From: Methylococcales bacterium
GTDB lineage: Bacteria; Pseudomonadota; Gammaproteobacteria; Methylococcales; Methylomonadaceae
DNA: 7,877 bases
Assembly (NCBI GenBank): GCA_023134955.1
Contig: JAGLUC010000296.1
Location: 1 to 7,877 of the forward strand
Direction of reading: 5' to 3'
Shown here: positions 1 to 5,464 of the stretch, piece after piece
How the letters are laid out: each line of letters begins with the position of its first letter
How positions within the stretch are numbered: the first letter of the stretch is position 1
Program-made: the position numbers and the translations under genes
Notes under the pieces: model-generated
Seen by the model: the letters and a program-made list of their open reading frames with translations, nothing else
Database searches by the model: none
Told to the model about the DNA's origin: nothing

Positions 1-195
1 GCTGACATCCATCAGGCGCTAAGAATCAAGGCAGCTACAACTCACAAATCAGTTTCTGAAGTCGTAAATGAGGCGGTGCGCCTTGCACTACGAGAAGATC
101 AGGAGGACTTGAGCGCTTTTTCAGAAAGAGCGAAAGAAGCAACATTGAGCTATGAGGAACTATTAGATGATTTGAAAGAACATGGTAAAATATAG
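1..195 (+). CDS. Ribbon-helix-helix (CopG-like) antitoxin, 3' part only
   Basis: This is the C-terminal 64 residues of a small protein whose start lies left of the window. It is read in frame from base 1 to the TAG at 193-195. The segment KSVSEVVNEAVRLALRED looks like the second helix of a ribbon-helix-helix DNA-binding fold. An acidic tail follows (SYEELLDDLKEHGKI), of the kind that wraps the toxin in RHH antitoxins paired with RelE/ParE toxins. Its last 14 bases overlap the start of the toxin gene, the usual antitoxin-first order. By family knowledge it should neutralise the toxin and repress its own promoter, but that promoter is outside the window. Family assignment rests on pattern recognition; the exact subfamily is uncertain. 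Confidence 0.8.
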   Translation, partial: ADIHQALRIKAATTHKSVSEVVNEAVRLALREDQEDLSAFSERAKEATLSYEELLDDLKEHGKI

Positions 196-445
196 CCTTG
201 CTTTTAAAAAGTCGGTAGCAAAAGATCTTCGAAATATTCCAAATAAAGATGTTAAACGCATTTTAAAAAGTATTGAGCTTCTCTGCGAAAACCCAAGAGC
301 AGATGGCTGCATAAAACTCTCAGGACAGGAGCGGTATAGAGTAAGGCAAGGTGTTTACCGTATCGTGTATGAAATTCAAGATACAAAACTTATTGTCCTG
401 ATTGTTAAAATTGCACATCGTAGTGTTTTATATAAAAATAGCTAA
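182..445 (+). CDS. RelE/ParE-type toxin of a type II toxin-antitoxin pair
   Basis: This 87-residue basic protein has the RelE/ParE layout. The N-terminal strand (KYSLAFKKSVAKDL) is followed by two helices (about residues 10-35). Then comes the beta-sheet core LSGQERYRVRQGVYRIVYEI (about 46-65) and the C-terminal strand VLIVKIAHRSVLYKN. RelE enzymes cut mRNA in the ribosomal A site using basic residues and a C-terminal tyrosine or histidine. Candidates here are R53, R55, R60, H79-R80 and Y84, assigned by position only. ParE-like members poison gyrase instead, and sequence alone does not settle which this is. The ATG lies inside the antitoxin gene (14-nt overlap), preceded by GAAAG, so translation is probably coupled. 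Length is normal and the frame is intact, so the toxin looks functional. Confidence 0.87.
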   Translation: MVKYSLAFKKSVAKDLRNIPNKDVKRILKSIELLCENPRADGCIKLSGQERYRVRQGVYRIVYEIQDTKLIVLIVKIAHRSVLYKNS

Positions 446-449
446 CAAA

Positions 450-499
450 GCAAATCAACATAGATCGTTAAAATCAAGCCGGCTGCCCCCTTGATTTGC
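450..499. repeat. Competing small inverted repeats in the convergent toxin/peptidase gap
   Basis: GCAAATCAA (450-458) and AAATCAAG (471-478) can both pair with the same downstream arm around CTTGATTTGC (490-499). The first gives a 9-bp stem with a 32-nt loop, the second an 8-bp stem with an 11-nt loop. The gap lies between two convergent genes, where a bidirectional terminator would be expected. No T-run follows on either strand, so a standard intrinsic terminator is not supported. Confidence 0.35.
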
Positions 500-554
500 A
501 GTTATTACAGTTATCCATATAACTCTTGAGCGTGAAGGGTATATAAATCCGCAG

Positions 555-1238
555 TTACCTAAGTAACAATAACCAACGCCAGAGCCTCAGTACGTCAGCT
601 AGTGCCCCGGCCACGTATGTTAGTGCGCAGGCTTTTAACACCTGACGAATTGCAGGCAAATACTGTTCAGGGACGTATTCTCCCTTTTCCAAAATCGGTA
701 AGGCTTTATTGAAACTTGCATCCCATTCTTCTGGCAAGATAGCCAAGTACATTAGTACCGATACAAACATAGTCACTATACCGATGACTATATTCAACAA
801 AGCTATATGGGGAATACGAAAAACCAAGGCAACAACGGGTATAGCAATTAAAATATAAATTCCCAAACGCTGTAGCACAAGTGCTTTACCCAGATATTTT
901 TTACGCAATAAGCTGACAGATTCCTTGCGATTGAATTGAATAGCATGTCCCACTTCATGTGCAGCAATCGCGATCGCACTAAGGGATTTTCCATCATAGA
1001 CTTCAGGGCTTAAGCGAACTGCGTTATCAGATGGACTATAGTGATCGTTATATGTCTCAGACTGTTCTACCTTAACTTGCTCTAATCCATACTGCTTGAG
1101 TAAGTGAAGTGCTAATTCACTTCCAGTGCCAGGCATCCCTGGAAGATGCCTGTGATGTTTTTTTAACACATAGGTTACCCATAGATTGGGTCCAAAAAAT
1201 AAGCCTAAGACTATTAACAAACCAATAAGATACAACAT
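555..1238 (-). CDS. YugP-like membrane zinc metallopeptidase (Zn_peptidase_2 family)
   Basis: This 227-residue protein opens with a hydrophobic segment (about 1-24, LIGLLIVLGLFFGPNLW). The metallopeptidase motif HEVGH is at 94-98 in AIAAHEVGHAIQF; H94 and H98 are zinc ligands and E95 is the catalytic base. LPEEWDAS (169-175) matches the third-ligand region of the YugP family, which usually reads like LPVEFDAS. Further membrane segments are likely at about 122-141, 146-168 and 202-225, so the active site sits on a membrane-bound domain. Family length is about 220-230, so the gene is complete. Substrates of this family are poorly known. The start chosen is the ATG at 1236-1238, with only a weak GGA upstream; the hydrophobic N-terminus at this start fits the family. 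It is convergent with the toxin gene and divergent from serA, probably a single-gene unit. Confidence 0.9.
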   Translation of the reverse strand: MLYLIGLLIVLGLFFGPNLWVTYVLKKHHRHLPGMPGTGSELALHLLKQYGLEQVKVEQSETYNDHYSPSDNAVRLSPEVYDGKSLSAIAIAAHEVGHAIQFNRKESVSLLRKKYLGKALVLQRLGIYILIAIPVVALVFRIPHIALLNIVIGIVTMFVSVLMYLAILPEEWDASFNKALPILEKGEYVPEQYLPAIRQVLKACALTYVAGALADVLRLWRWLLLLR

Positions 1239-1296
1239 AGCAGGGCATCCAGTAATAATATTTTCAGAAATAGAAAATAAATAAATAATTTATATA

Positions 1297-1302
1297 ATTA
1301 TA
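1297..1302 (-). promoter_or_regulatory. Candidate -10 box for the zinc peptidase gene
   Basis: Read on the minus strand this is a perfect TATAAT about 58 bp before the peptidase ATG, within very AT-rich DNA. A good -35 hexamer at 16-18 bp spacing is not seen; TTGAAG is present but about 22 bp upstream. The assignment is inference from position and match to the -10 consensus. Confidence 0.35.
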
Positions 1303-1333
1303 GCGCAGGATTTTTTTTCGTATTCTTCAAGGC

Positions 1334-1363
1334 GTAGCAACAGGTGTACATAACTGTTGTTAC
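1334..1363. repeat. 10-bp hairpin in the peptidase-serA intergenic region
   Basis: GTAGCAACAG (1334-1343) pairs with CTGTTGTTAC (1354-1363) through ten positions, one a G-U wobble, around the 10-nt loop gtgtacataa. No T-run follows on the plus strand, and the minus strand runs into A's, so it is not a canonical terminator. It could be an operator or part of a leader RNA; function unknown. Confidence 0.4.
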
Positions 1364-1487
1364 TACACAGAACGGTATTAGGGTCAGGCAACTTGATTTT
1401 GGAGCCCAAAACAAATCAAAAATTATTTTTAGCTTTCATTCTTAATATTTTAAACTTCAAGCAGATAATGCGTTGCCTCGAATCCTT

Positions 1488-1634
1488 TCATCTATTATCC
1501 CATGAGTATTTGAGTATCAATGGGTTTGATTTTGATTTTGATTGCGATAGCTGGTTATTAGCTGCATTTCTCGCTTCAATCAGGAAAATTTCATCACATT
1601 TTTCTTTCGCCACTGTCTCGTACAAAGGTTTCAT
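1488..1634 (-). CDS. Possible small ORF or gene remnant, 48 residues, unrecognised
   Basis: The frame begins at the ATG at 1632-1634 and ends at TGA 1488-1490. The translation starts MKPLYETVAKEKCDEIFLIE and is mixed and charged like a real protein. It then runs through a serine/lysine stretch (QSKSKSN) made by the hexamer repeat and ends in KYSWDNR. No family is recognised, there is no transmembrane segment and no clear ribosome-binding site. In-frame sense codons extend about 14 codons upstream of the ATG, so it might be the tail of a decayed longer gene. It may equally be chance; treat as tentative. Confidence 0.2.
   Translation of the reverse strand: MKPLYETVAKEKCDEIFLIEARNAANNQLSQSKSKSNPLILKYSWDNR
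1525..1542. repeat. Three tandem copies of TTTGAT
   Basis: Perfect hexamer repeat (3 copies) followed by a degenerate TGCGAT. It is in the intergenic region upstream of serA. Being a multiple of three, it keeps frame in the small minus-strand ORF that crosses it. Confidence 0.7.
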
Positions 1635-1690
1635 ATTAACGATAATAAAATCTTTCTCTTTATAGATTATTAGAATTTATCCAAAGCTGG

Positions 1691-1706
1691 TAAACTATAC
1701 GGTTTA
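1691..1706. promoter_or_regulatory. Small inverted repeat just upstream of serA
   Basis: TAAAC (1691-1695) and GTTTA (1702-1706) form a perfect 5-bp inverted repeat around tatacg, ending about 30 bp before the serA ATG. Its position would suit an operator or overlap with the promoter; the internal TATACG resembles a weak -10. No known operator consensus is recognised, so this is a weak candidate. Confidence 0.2.
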
Positions 1707-1736
1707 TCTTACAAACCTATTAACTACTCTAAAAGC

Positions 1737-3323
1737 ATGAAAAAAATTCTTGTTTCCGACAAATTAGCCGATGATGGCATTAACTTTTTAAATGAGCAAT
1801 CTGGTATTCAGGTTCATATTCAGGTAGGAATGAACGAGGATGAGCTTTGTGAAATCATCGGTGATTATGATGCTTTGTTAATACGTAGCGATACCAAAGT
1901 TACTAAAAGAGTTTTACAAGCAGCGACTAATTTAAAAGTTGTGGGGCGAGCTGGTATTGGTGTGGATAATGTGGATATTCCAGCGGCAACTGAGCAAGGT
2001 GTGATTGTGATGAATACGCCTGATGCTAATGCGACAACTACGGCCGAGCTGGCTATTGCCCATATGTTTTCTTTAAGCCGAAATATTCCTGTAGCCAGTC
2101 AGTCGGTACGTGCGGGTAAGTGGGAGCGTTCTAAGCTGGTAGGTGTAGAAATCACACATAAAACATTTGCTATTTTAGGTTTTGGTACCATTGGCCGTTT
2201 GGCGGCAAAAAGAGCTGTTGGTCTGGGGATGCGTGTTATTGCCTATGATCCGTTCGTGACTGCCGAAATTTTTAAGGAATGCGGCGCAGAACCAGTTGAT
2301 CTTGATGTGTTGCTTAAACAGGCTGATTATTTGACTTTGCATTGTCCGTTAATGGATAAAACTCGCGGCATTATTGGCGCTGAACAATTAAAAGCGATGA
2401 AAAAATCAGCCATGCTGATTAACTGTGCCCGTGGCGGTCTGGTTGATGAAAAGGCGTTGTATGATGCGTTAAAAAATGGTGATATAGCCAAAGCTGCTCT
2501 GGATGTCTATGAGCAAGAGCCACCTAAAGATTCGCCTTTGTTTGAGCTGGATAATATTGAATTTACTCCTCATTTGGGTGCATCAACTCGTGAGGCTCAA
2601 GTTGCAGTTAGTGTGGAAATTGCCAGACAAGCGGTCACTTATTTGCAAACAGGTGAGGCGATTAATGCGCTGAATTTATCGACAAAAATTTCTGCCGAGC
2701 AGTTAAAAAAGTCACGTCCTTTTATGATGTTGGCTGGTGTAATGGGTAAAATGCTGGTAAATCTGGCTGATCAACCGATTGAGAAACTAGAGGTTTCTTT
2801 GTTTGGTAAAGCAGCAGATGCAGAAATAAGAGCTGTTTCAGTTGAGGCATTAGTAGGGATGCTCGGTGATTTGTTTGAAACACCAGTGAATAGTGTTAAT
2901 GCTGAAAATATTGCTAAAAAGCAGGGCATTTCTCTGGTTGAGTCTAAAACAGAAGAAACCCAAGGTTATTTGTCTTTAGTTAAACTGGCGGGGGTTTGTG
3001 CTAATAAAACAGTGTCTGTTGTCGGGACATTGTTAGGTGATCATCATCCCCGTATTGTTAATGTTAATCAGTTTGAGATTGAAGTAATTCCTGAAGGAAC
3101 TATGCTGGTGACTGAACATAACGATAAACCAGGTGTTATTTCTGCCATTAGTTCTATTTTAGGTGAGTCAAATATTAATATTTCCAGAATGCAGGTCGGT
3201 ATGCCTGATTCTAATGATAAAGCGATGGCTGTTATCAGTGTTTCCAGTCCTTTGCCTGCCAATATACTGGAAAAAGTAACAGAGCTTTCTTTTGTTAATT
3301 GTGCGATTCAGATTAATTTATGA
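1737..3323 (+). CDS. serA: D-3-phosphoglycerate dehydrogenase, long form with ACT domain
   Basis: It catalyses the first committed step of serine synthesis: NAD-dependent oxidation of 3-phosphoglycerate to 3-phosphohydroxypyruvate, in the cytosol. At 528 residues it is the long form. The substrate-binding domain is about 1-100 plus 285-315. The Rossmann domain is about 101-284, with GFGTIG at 148-153. The intervening (ASB) domain is about 318-450 and the C-terminal ACT domain about 456-528 (LVTEHNDKPGVISAISSIL). Catalytic residues are present: R232 in INCARGG, E261 in YEQEP and H279 in TPHLG, with D256 in ALDVYE. The ACT domain suggests feedback control by serine, known for the family and not shown here. 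The ATG start fits the usual N-terminus (MKKILVSDKLADDGI), although upstream there is only a weak purine stretch. The stop overlaps the phosphatase start by 4 nt, forming a serine-synthesis operon. Confidence 0.97.
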   Translation: MKKILVSDKLADDGINFLNEQSGIQVHIQVGMNEDELCEIIGDYDALLIRSDTKVTKRVLQAATNLKVVGRAGIGVDNVDIPAATEQGVIVMNTPDANATTTAELAIAHMFSLSRNIPVASQSVRAGKWERSKLVGVEITHKTFAILGFGTIGRLAAKRAVGLGMRVIAYDPFVTAEIFKECGAEPVDLDVLLKQADYLTLHCPLMDKTRGIIGAEQLKAMKKSAMLINCARGGLVDEKALYDALKNGDIAKAALDVYEQEPPKDSPLFELDNIEFTPHLGASTREAQVAVSVEIARQAVTYLQTGEAINALNLSTKISAEQLKKSRPFMMLAGVMGKMLVNLADQPIEKLEVSLFGKAADAEIRAVSVEALVGMLGDLFETPVNSVNAENIAKKQGISLVESKTEETQGYLSLVKLAGVCANKTVSVVGTLLGDHHPRIVNVNQFEIEVIPEGTMLVTEHNDKPGVISAISSILGESNINISRMQVGMPDSNDKAMAVISVSSPLPANILEKVTELSFVNCAIQINL

Positions 3324-3961
3324 GTTTTGATATTGTCTGCTTTGATTGTGATAGTACGCTAAGTAAAATTGAAGGGATTGATGAATTAGGTAGGCAATCG
3401 GGCTTGTTTGATGAATTGGTGGCATTAACTAATGCTGCCATGAATGGTGAGCTGGCTTTAGAAGATGTTTACGGAAAGCGCTTATCCTTGATTAAACCAG
3501 ATAAAGCCCGGATGGATTGGTTGGCTGATTTATATATTAGTGAAATGGTTGAGGGTGTTGAAGAGGTTTTTAGCACTTTGTTAAATCAAGGTAAACAGGT
3601 TCATATTATTAGTGGCGGTATTCGTCAGGCTATATTGCCATTGGCTGAAAGGTTGGGATTAGCTGTTGATCATGTTCATGCAGTTGATGTTTTATTTAAT
3701 GCTGATGGAACATATAAGGACTTTGACCAACAATCACCGCTGGCAAAAAATGGGGGAAAAGCAATTATTTGTCAGCAGATAAAACATGAAGATTTAACCA
3801 TGGCAATGGTGGGTGATGGCAAAACGGATTTAGAAGCAAAACAGGCAGGTGCAAAGATGATTGGTTTTGGTGGTGTTGCTGAACGAGCGATTATGGTGGA
3901 ACAAGCGGATGTTTTTGTTAAAGAGCATTCGCTAATGGCTGTATTGCCACATTTAGTTTAG
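3320..3961 (+). CDS. serB: Phosphoserine phosphatase, short PSPH-like HAD enzyme
   Basis: This 213-residue HAD hydrolase most likely removes phosphate from O-phosphoserine, the last step of serine synthesis. Motif I is FDCDSTL at 8-14, with nucleophile D9 and acid/base D11. E18 in IEGIDELG lies in the cap-side substrate region typical of phosphoserine phosphatases. Motif II is SGG at 98-100, the motif III lysine is K147 (NGGKA), and motif IV is GDGKTD at 165-170, followed by IGFGG. The GDG-TD and IGFGG signatures resemble animal PSPH more than E. coli SerB (GDGAND). There is no N-terminal ACT-like extension as in the 322-residue E. coli enzyme. The start ATG overlaps the serA stop (ATGA), so translation is probably coupled. 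A role on another phosphomonoester is possible, but the context strongly favours serine synthesis. Confidence 0.9.
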   Translation: MSFDIVCFDCDSTLSKIEGIDELGRQSGLFDELVALTNAAMNGELALEDVYGKRLSLIKPDKARMDWLADLYISEMVEGVEEVFSTLLNQGKQVHIISGGIRQAILPLAERLGLAVDHVHAVDVLFNADGTYKDFDQQSPLAKNGGKAIICQQIKHEDLTMAMVGDGKTDLEAKQAGAKMIGFGGVAERAIMVEQADVFVKEHSLMAVLPHLV

Positions 3962-3966
3962 GCAAT

Positions 3967-4126
3967 TGTAGAGCGGACTTCAGTCCGCTATGAATATAAT
4001 TGTACGAATATAGCGGACTAATAGCACCATGGGTGGTGTGTAGTAGAGTAATGCACTAGGGCGAAGCCCGTAGATAGAATAATGCAGGAGCATTATCGAG
4101 GAGCAATTACCGAAGTCCGCTCTACA
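3967..4126. mobile_element. 160-bp element with 15-bp perfect terminal inverted repeats, MITE-like
   Basis: The ends TGTAGAGCGGACTTC (3967-3981) and GAAGTCCGCTCTACA (4112-4126) are exact reverse complements. Inside, further non-overlapping arms can form: 3982-3991 with 4010-4019 (10 bp), 4025-4028 with 4032-4035, 4056-4062 with 4066-4073 (GGGC-GAA-GCCC core plus CTA/TAG, one bulge) and 4079-4085 with 4090-4096 (7 bp, AGGA loop). Together they give a cloverleaf-like fold closed by the terminal stem. It encodes no transposase. If the element proper is 3971-4122, it is flanked on both sides by TA, as expected for IS630/Tc1-mariner-type targets; that reading is inference. It starts 6 bp after the phosphatase stop and ends 46 bp before yebC. 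Alternatives are a structured RNA or a REP-like intergenic repeat. Confidence 0.6.
3972..3989. terminator. Tight hairpin after the serAB stop, possible weak terminator
   Basis: AGCGGACTTCAGTCCGCT is a perfect palindromic hairpin: a 7-bp stem with a TTCA loop, 10 bp after the phosphatase stop. The following bases (atgaatataattg) are AT-rich but lack a U-run, so it would be at best a weak or Rho-assisted terminator. It is mutually exclusive with the long terminal stem of the surrounding element. Confidence 0.3.
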
Positions 4127-4172
4127 TTTATGTATTAATGTTATTTCGTTAAAAAGATAGTAGAGAGATAAG

Positions 4173-4925
4173 ATGGCAGGACACAGTAAGTGGGCTAATA
4201 TTAAGCATCGCAAAGGTGCTCAGGATGCAAAACGTGGAAAAATTTTTACTAAAATTATTCGTGAAATATTTGTAGCAGCAAAAACTGGTGGTGGCGACCC
4301 TGCCAATAACCCTAGTTTACGTTCGGTGATTGATAAAGCACTGGGCGCAAATATGAAAAGGGATACCATAGACAATACCATTAAAAAAGCTACGGGAGCT
4401 ATGGAAGGTATTAACTATGAAGAAGTGCGTTACGAAGGCTATGGCCCTGGTGGCACGGCGATCATGATAGATTGTTTAACCGATAATCGTAATCGCACGG
4501 TGGGCGAAGTGAGGCATGCATTAACCAAAGCAGGTGGTAACTTAGGGACTGATGGTTCAGTGTCTTATATGTTTAATAAAGTAGGTGTTATTAATTATCC
4601 TGATACGGTAGATGAAGATGAAATAATGGAGGCGGCGATGGAAGTGGGTGCTGATGATATTATCACGCATGATGATGGTTCTATTGATGTAATGACAGCA
4701 CCTGATGATTACTTGACTATTAAAGAAGCTATGGTTGCTGCAGGGTTTGAGCCTGAAAATTCTGAAGTTACTATGGATGCAGAAAATAAAATAGAATTAG
4801 ATGCTAAAGATGCTGAAAAACTGCTGCGTTTAATTGATGTTTTAGAGGATTTAGATGATGTACAAGAGGTATATTCTAATGCTGATATTTCTGAGCAAGT
4901 TATGTCTCAAGTTGCAGAAATGTAA
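4173..4925 (+). CDS. yebC: YebC/PmpR/TACO1 family protein
   Basis: This 250-residue protein is colinear with E. coli YebC (about 246). The N-terminus MAGHSKWANIKHRKGAQDAK is nearly invariant in the family. YEGYGPGGTAIMIDCLTDNR lies at 87-106 and GGNLGTDGSVSYMF at 121-134. The C-terminus (LLRLIDVLEDLDDVQEVYSN) is also typical. The family was first annotated as DNA-binding transcriptional regulators. Later work on YebC and mitochondrial TACO1 links it to translation, especially of proline-rich stretches, so the role here is best left open. AGAGAG sits about 7 bases before the ATG as a ribosome site. It is the first gene of the yebC-ruvCAB run. Its upstream DNA is the structured element, so its promoter must lie in the remaining 46 bp, within the element, or at serA. 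Confidence 0.96.
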   Translation: MAGHSKWANIKHRKGAQDAKRGKIFTKIIREIFVAAKTGGGDPANNPSLRSVIDKALGANMKRDTIDNTIKKATGAMEGINYEEVRYEGYGPGGTAIMIDCLTDNRNRTVGEVRHALTKAGGNLGTDGSVSYMFNKVGVINYPDTVDEDEIMEAAMEVGADDIITHDDGSIDVMTAPDDYLTIKEAMVAAGFEPENSEVTMDAENKIELDAKDAEKLLRLIDVLEDLDDVQEVYSNADISEQVMSQVAEM

Positions 4926-4935
4926 TTTAAATCGC

Positions 4936-4947
4936 TGTTAATTAACA
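4936..4947. promoter_or_regulatory. 12-bp perfect palindrome TGTTAATTAACA upstream of ruvC
   Basis: It is a perfect self-complementary 12-mer in the 38-bp gap between yebC and ruvC, ending 16 bp before the GTG. The preceding C gives a CTGT half, but the required ACAG at SOS spacing is absent, so it is not a LexA box. It may be a regulator site or chance in AT-rich DNA. Confidence 0.25.
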
Positions 4948-4963
4948 AGATAAGAAAAATATA

Positions 4964-5464
4964 GTGGCAAGAATTTTAGGCATAGACCCAGGTTCACGGA
5001 TAACGGGTTATGGTGTTATAGAGGAAACTAGTCGCGGTAGTAATAAATATATTGCCAGTGGCAGTATTCGTATTAAAGCTGATTCATTTCCCGAACGGTT
5101 AAAACAAATCTTTGATGGCATTACTGAAGTTGTTGCGCTTTATCAGCCCGATGAGATGGCTATAGAGCAAGTATTTATGCATAAAAATGCAGATTCTGCT
5201 TTAAAGCTAGGGCAGGCTAGAGGTGCGGCTATTTGTGCAATCATGGCGGCTGGTTTACCTGTTTCAGAATATGCAGCCAGACAAGTCAAACAAGCTTTAG
5301 TCGGGAAAGGAAGTGCGGATAAATCTCAAGTGCAACATATGGTGAAGATATTGTTGTGTATTCAAGGTGAATTACAAGAAGATGCAGGGGATGCATTGGG
5401 CATAGCACTTTGCCATTCTCATTATCAGCAAACAGAACAAAGATTAAAACAGACGAGTCAATGA
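4964..5464 (+). CDS. ruvC: Holliday junction resolvase RuvC
   Basis: This endonuclease cuts four-way DNA junctions symmetrically during recombination and repair, working with RuvAB. The 166 residues have the RNase H-like fold and all four metal-binding acids: D8 (GIDPGSRITGYG), E68 (AIEQVF), and D140 and D143 (EDAGDALGIALCH). The start is GTG at 4964. It is the codon that gives the conserved N-terminus MARILGIDPG, and no ATG is available nearby. The ribosome site (aagataagaaa) is weak, so together with GTG translation may be modest. It lies 38 bp after yebC and overlaps ruvA by 4 nt. Length is slightly below E. coli RuvC (173), with a short tail after the catalytic helix. Confidence 0.97.
   Translation: MARILGIDPGSRITGYGVIEETSRGSNKYIASGSIRIKADSFPERLKQIFDGITEVVALYQPDEMAIEQVFMHKNADSALKLGQARGAAICAIMAAGLPVSEYAARQVKQALVGKGSADKSQVQHMVKILLCIQGELQEDAGDALGIALCHSHYQQTEQRLKQTSQ

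Larger units (their letters stand above)
1239..1736. other. Long intergenic region between the peptidase gene and serA
   Basis: About 500 bp without a convincing gene. The left part (1255-1320) is AT-rich and likely carries the peptidase promoter. A hairpin lies at 1334-1363 and a TTTGAT triplet repeat at 1525-1542. A plus-strand frame at 1357-1665 (102 codons from TTG) is rich in F, L, S and I, has no recognisable domain or ribosome site, and is not annotated as a gene. A minus-strand frame at 1488-1634 has a more protein-like composition and is listed separately. The serA promoter should lie near the right end, but no clear -35/-10 pair is visible. Confidence 0.6.

Noticed and set aside
554..567. 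GTTAC-CTAA-GTAAC inverted repeat at the peptidase stop codon as a terminator
   Set aside because: Only 5 bp, overlaps the stop codon and lacks a T-run on either side.
1357..1665. Plus-strand 102-codon frame upstream of serA
   Set aside because: TTG start without a ribosome site, skewed F/L/S/I-rich composition, no recognisable domain, and the opposite strand over part of it looks more protein-like.
3068..3262. Minus-strand 64-codon frame inside serA
   Set aside because: Antisense shadow of the strongly conserved ACT domain of SerA.
4082..4138. 18-codon plus-strand frame at the right end of the structured element, as a leader peptide for yebC
   Set aside because: No ribosome site before the ATG, no run of regulatory codons, and the sequence is better explained by the stem arms.
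3980..4213. Minus-strand 77-codon frame across the intergenic element and yebC start
   Set aside because: It reads through the inverted repeats and the invariant YebC N-terminus on the other strand; composition is not protein-like and no family is seen.
4935..4950. LexA/SOS box before ruvC
   Set aside because: Only the CTGT half is present; the second half reads AAGA rather than ACAG at the required spacing.
5410..5460. Upstream in-frame start that would lengthen RuvA by 17 residues
   Set aside because: The extra residues are not conserved and lie within ruvC; the ATG at 5461 gives the canonical MIGFIRGKL start and the ATGA overlap.
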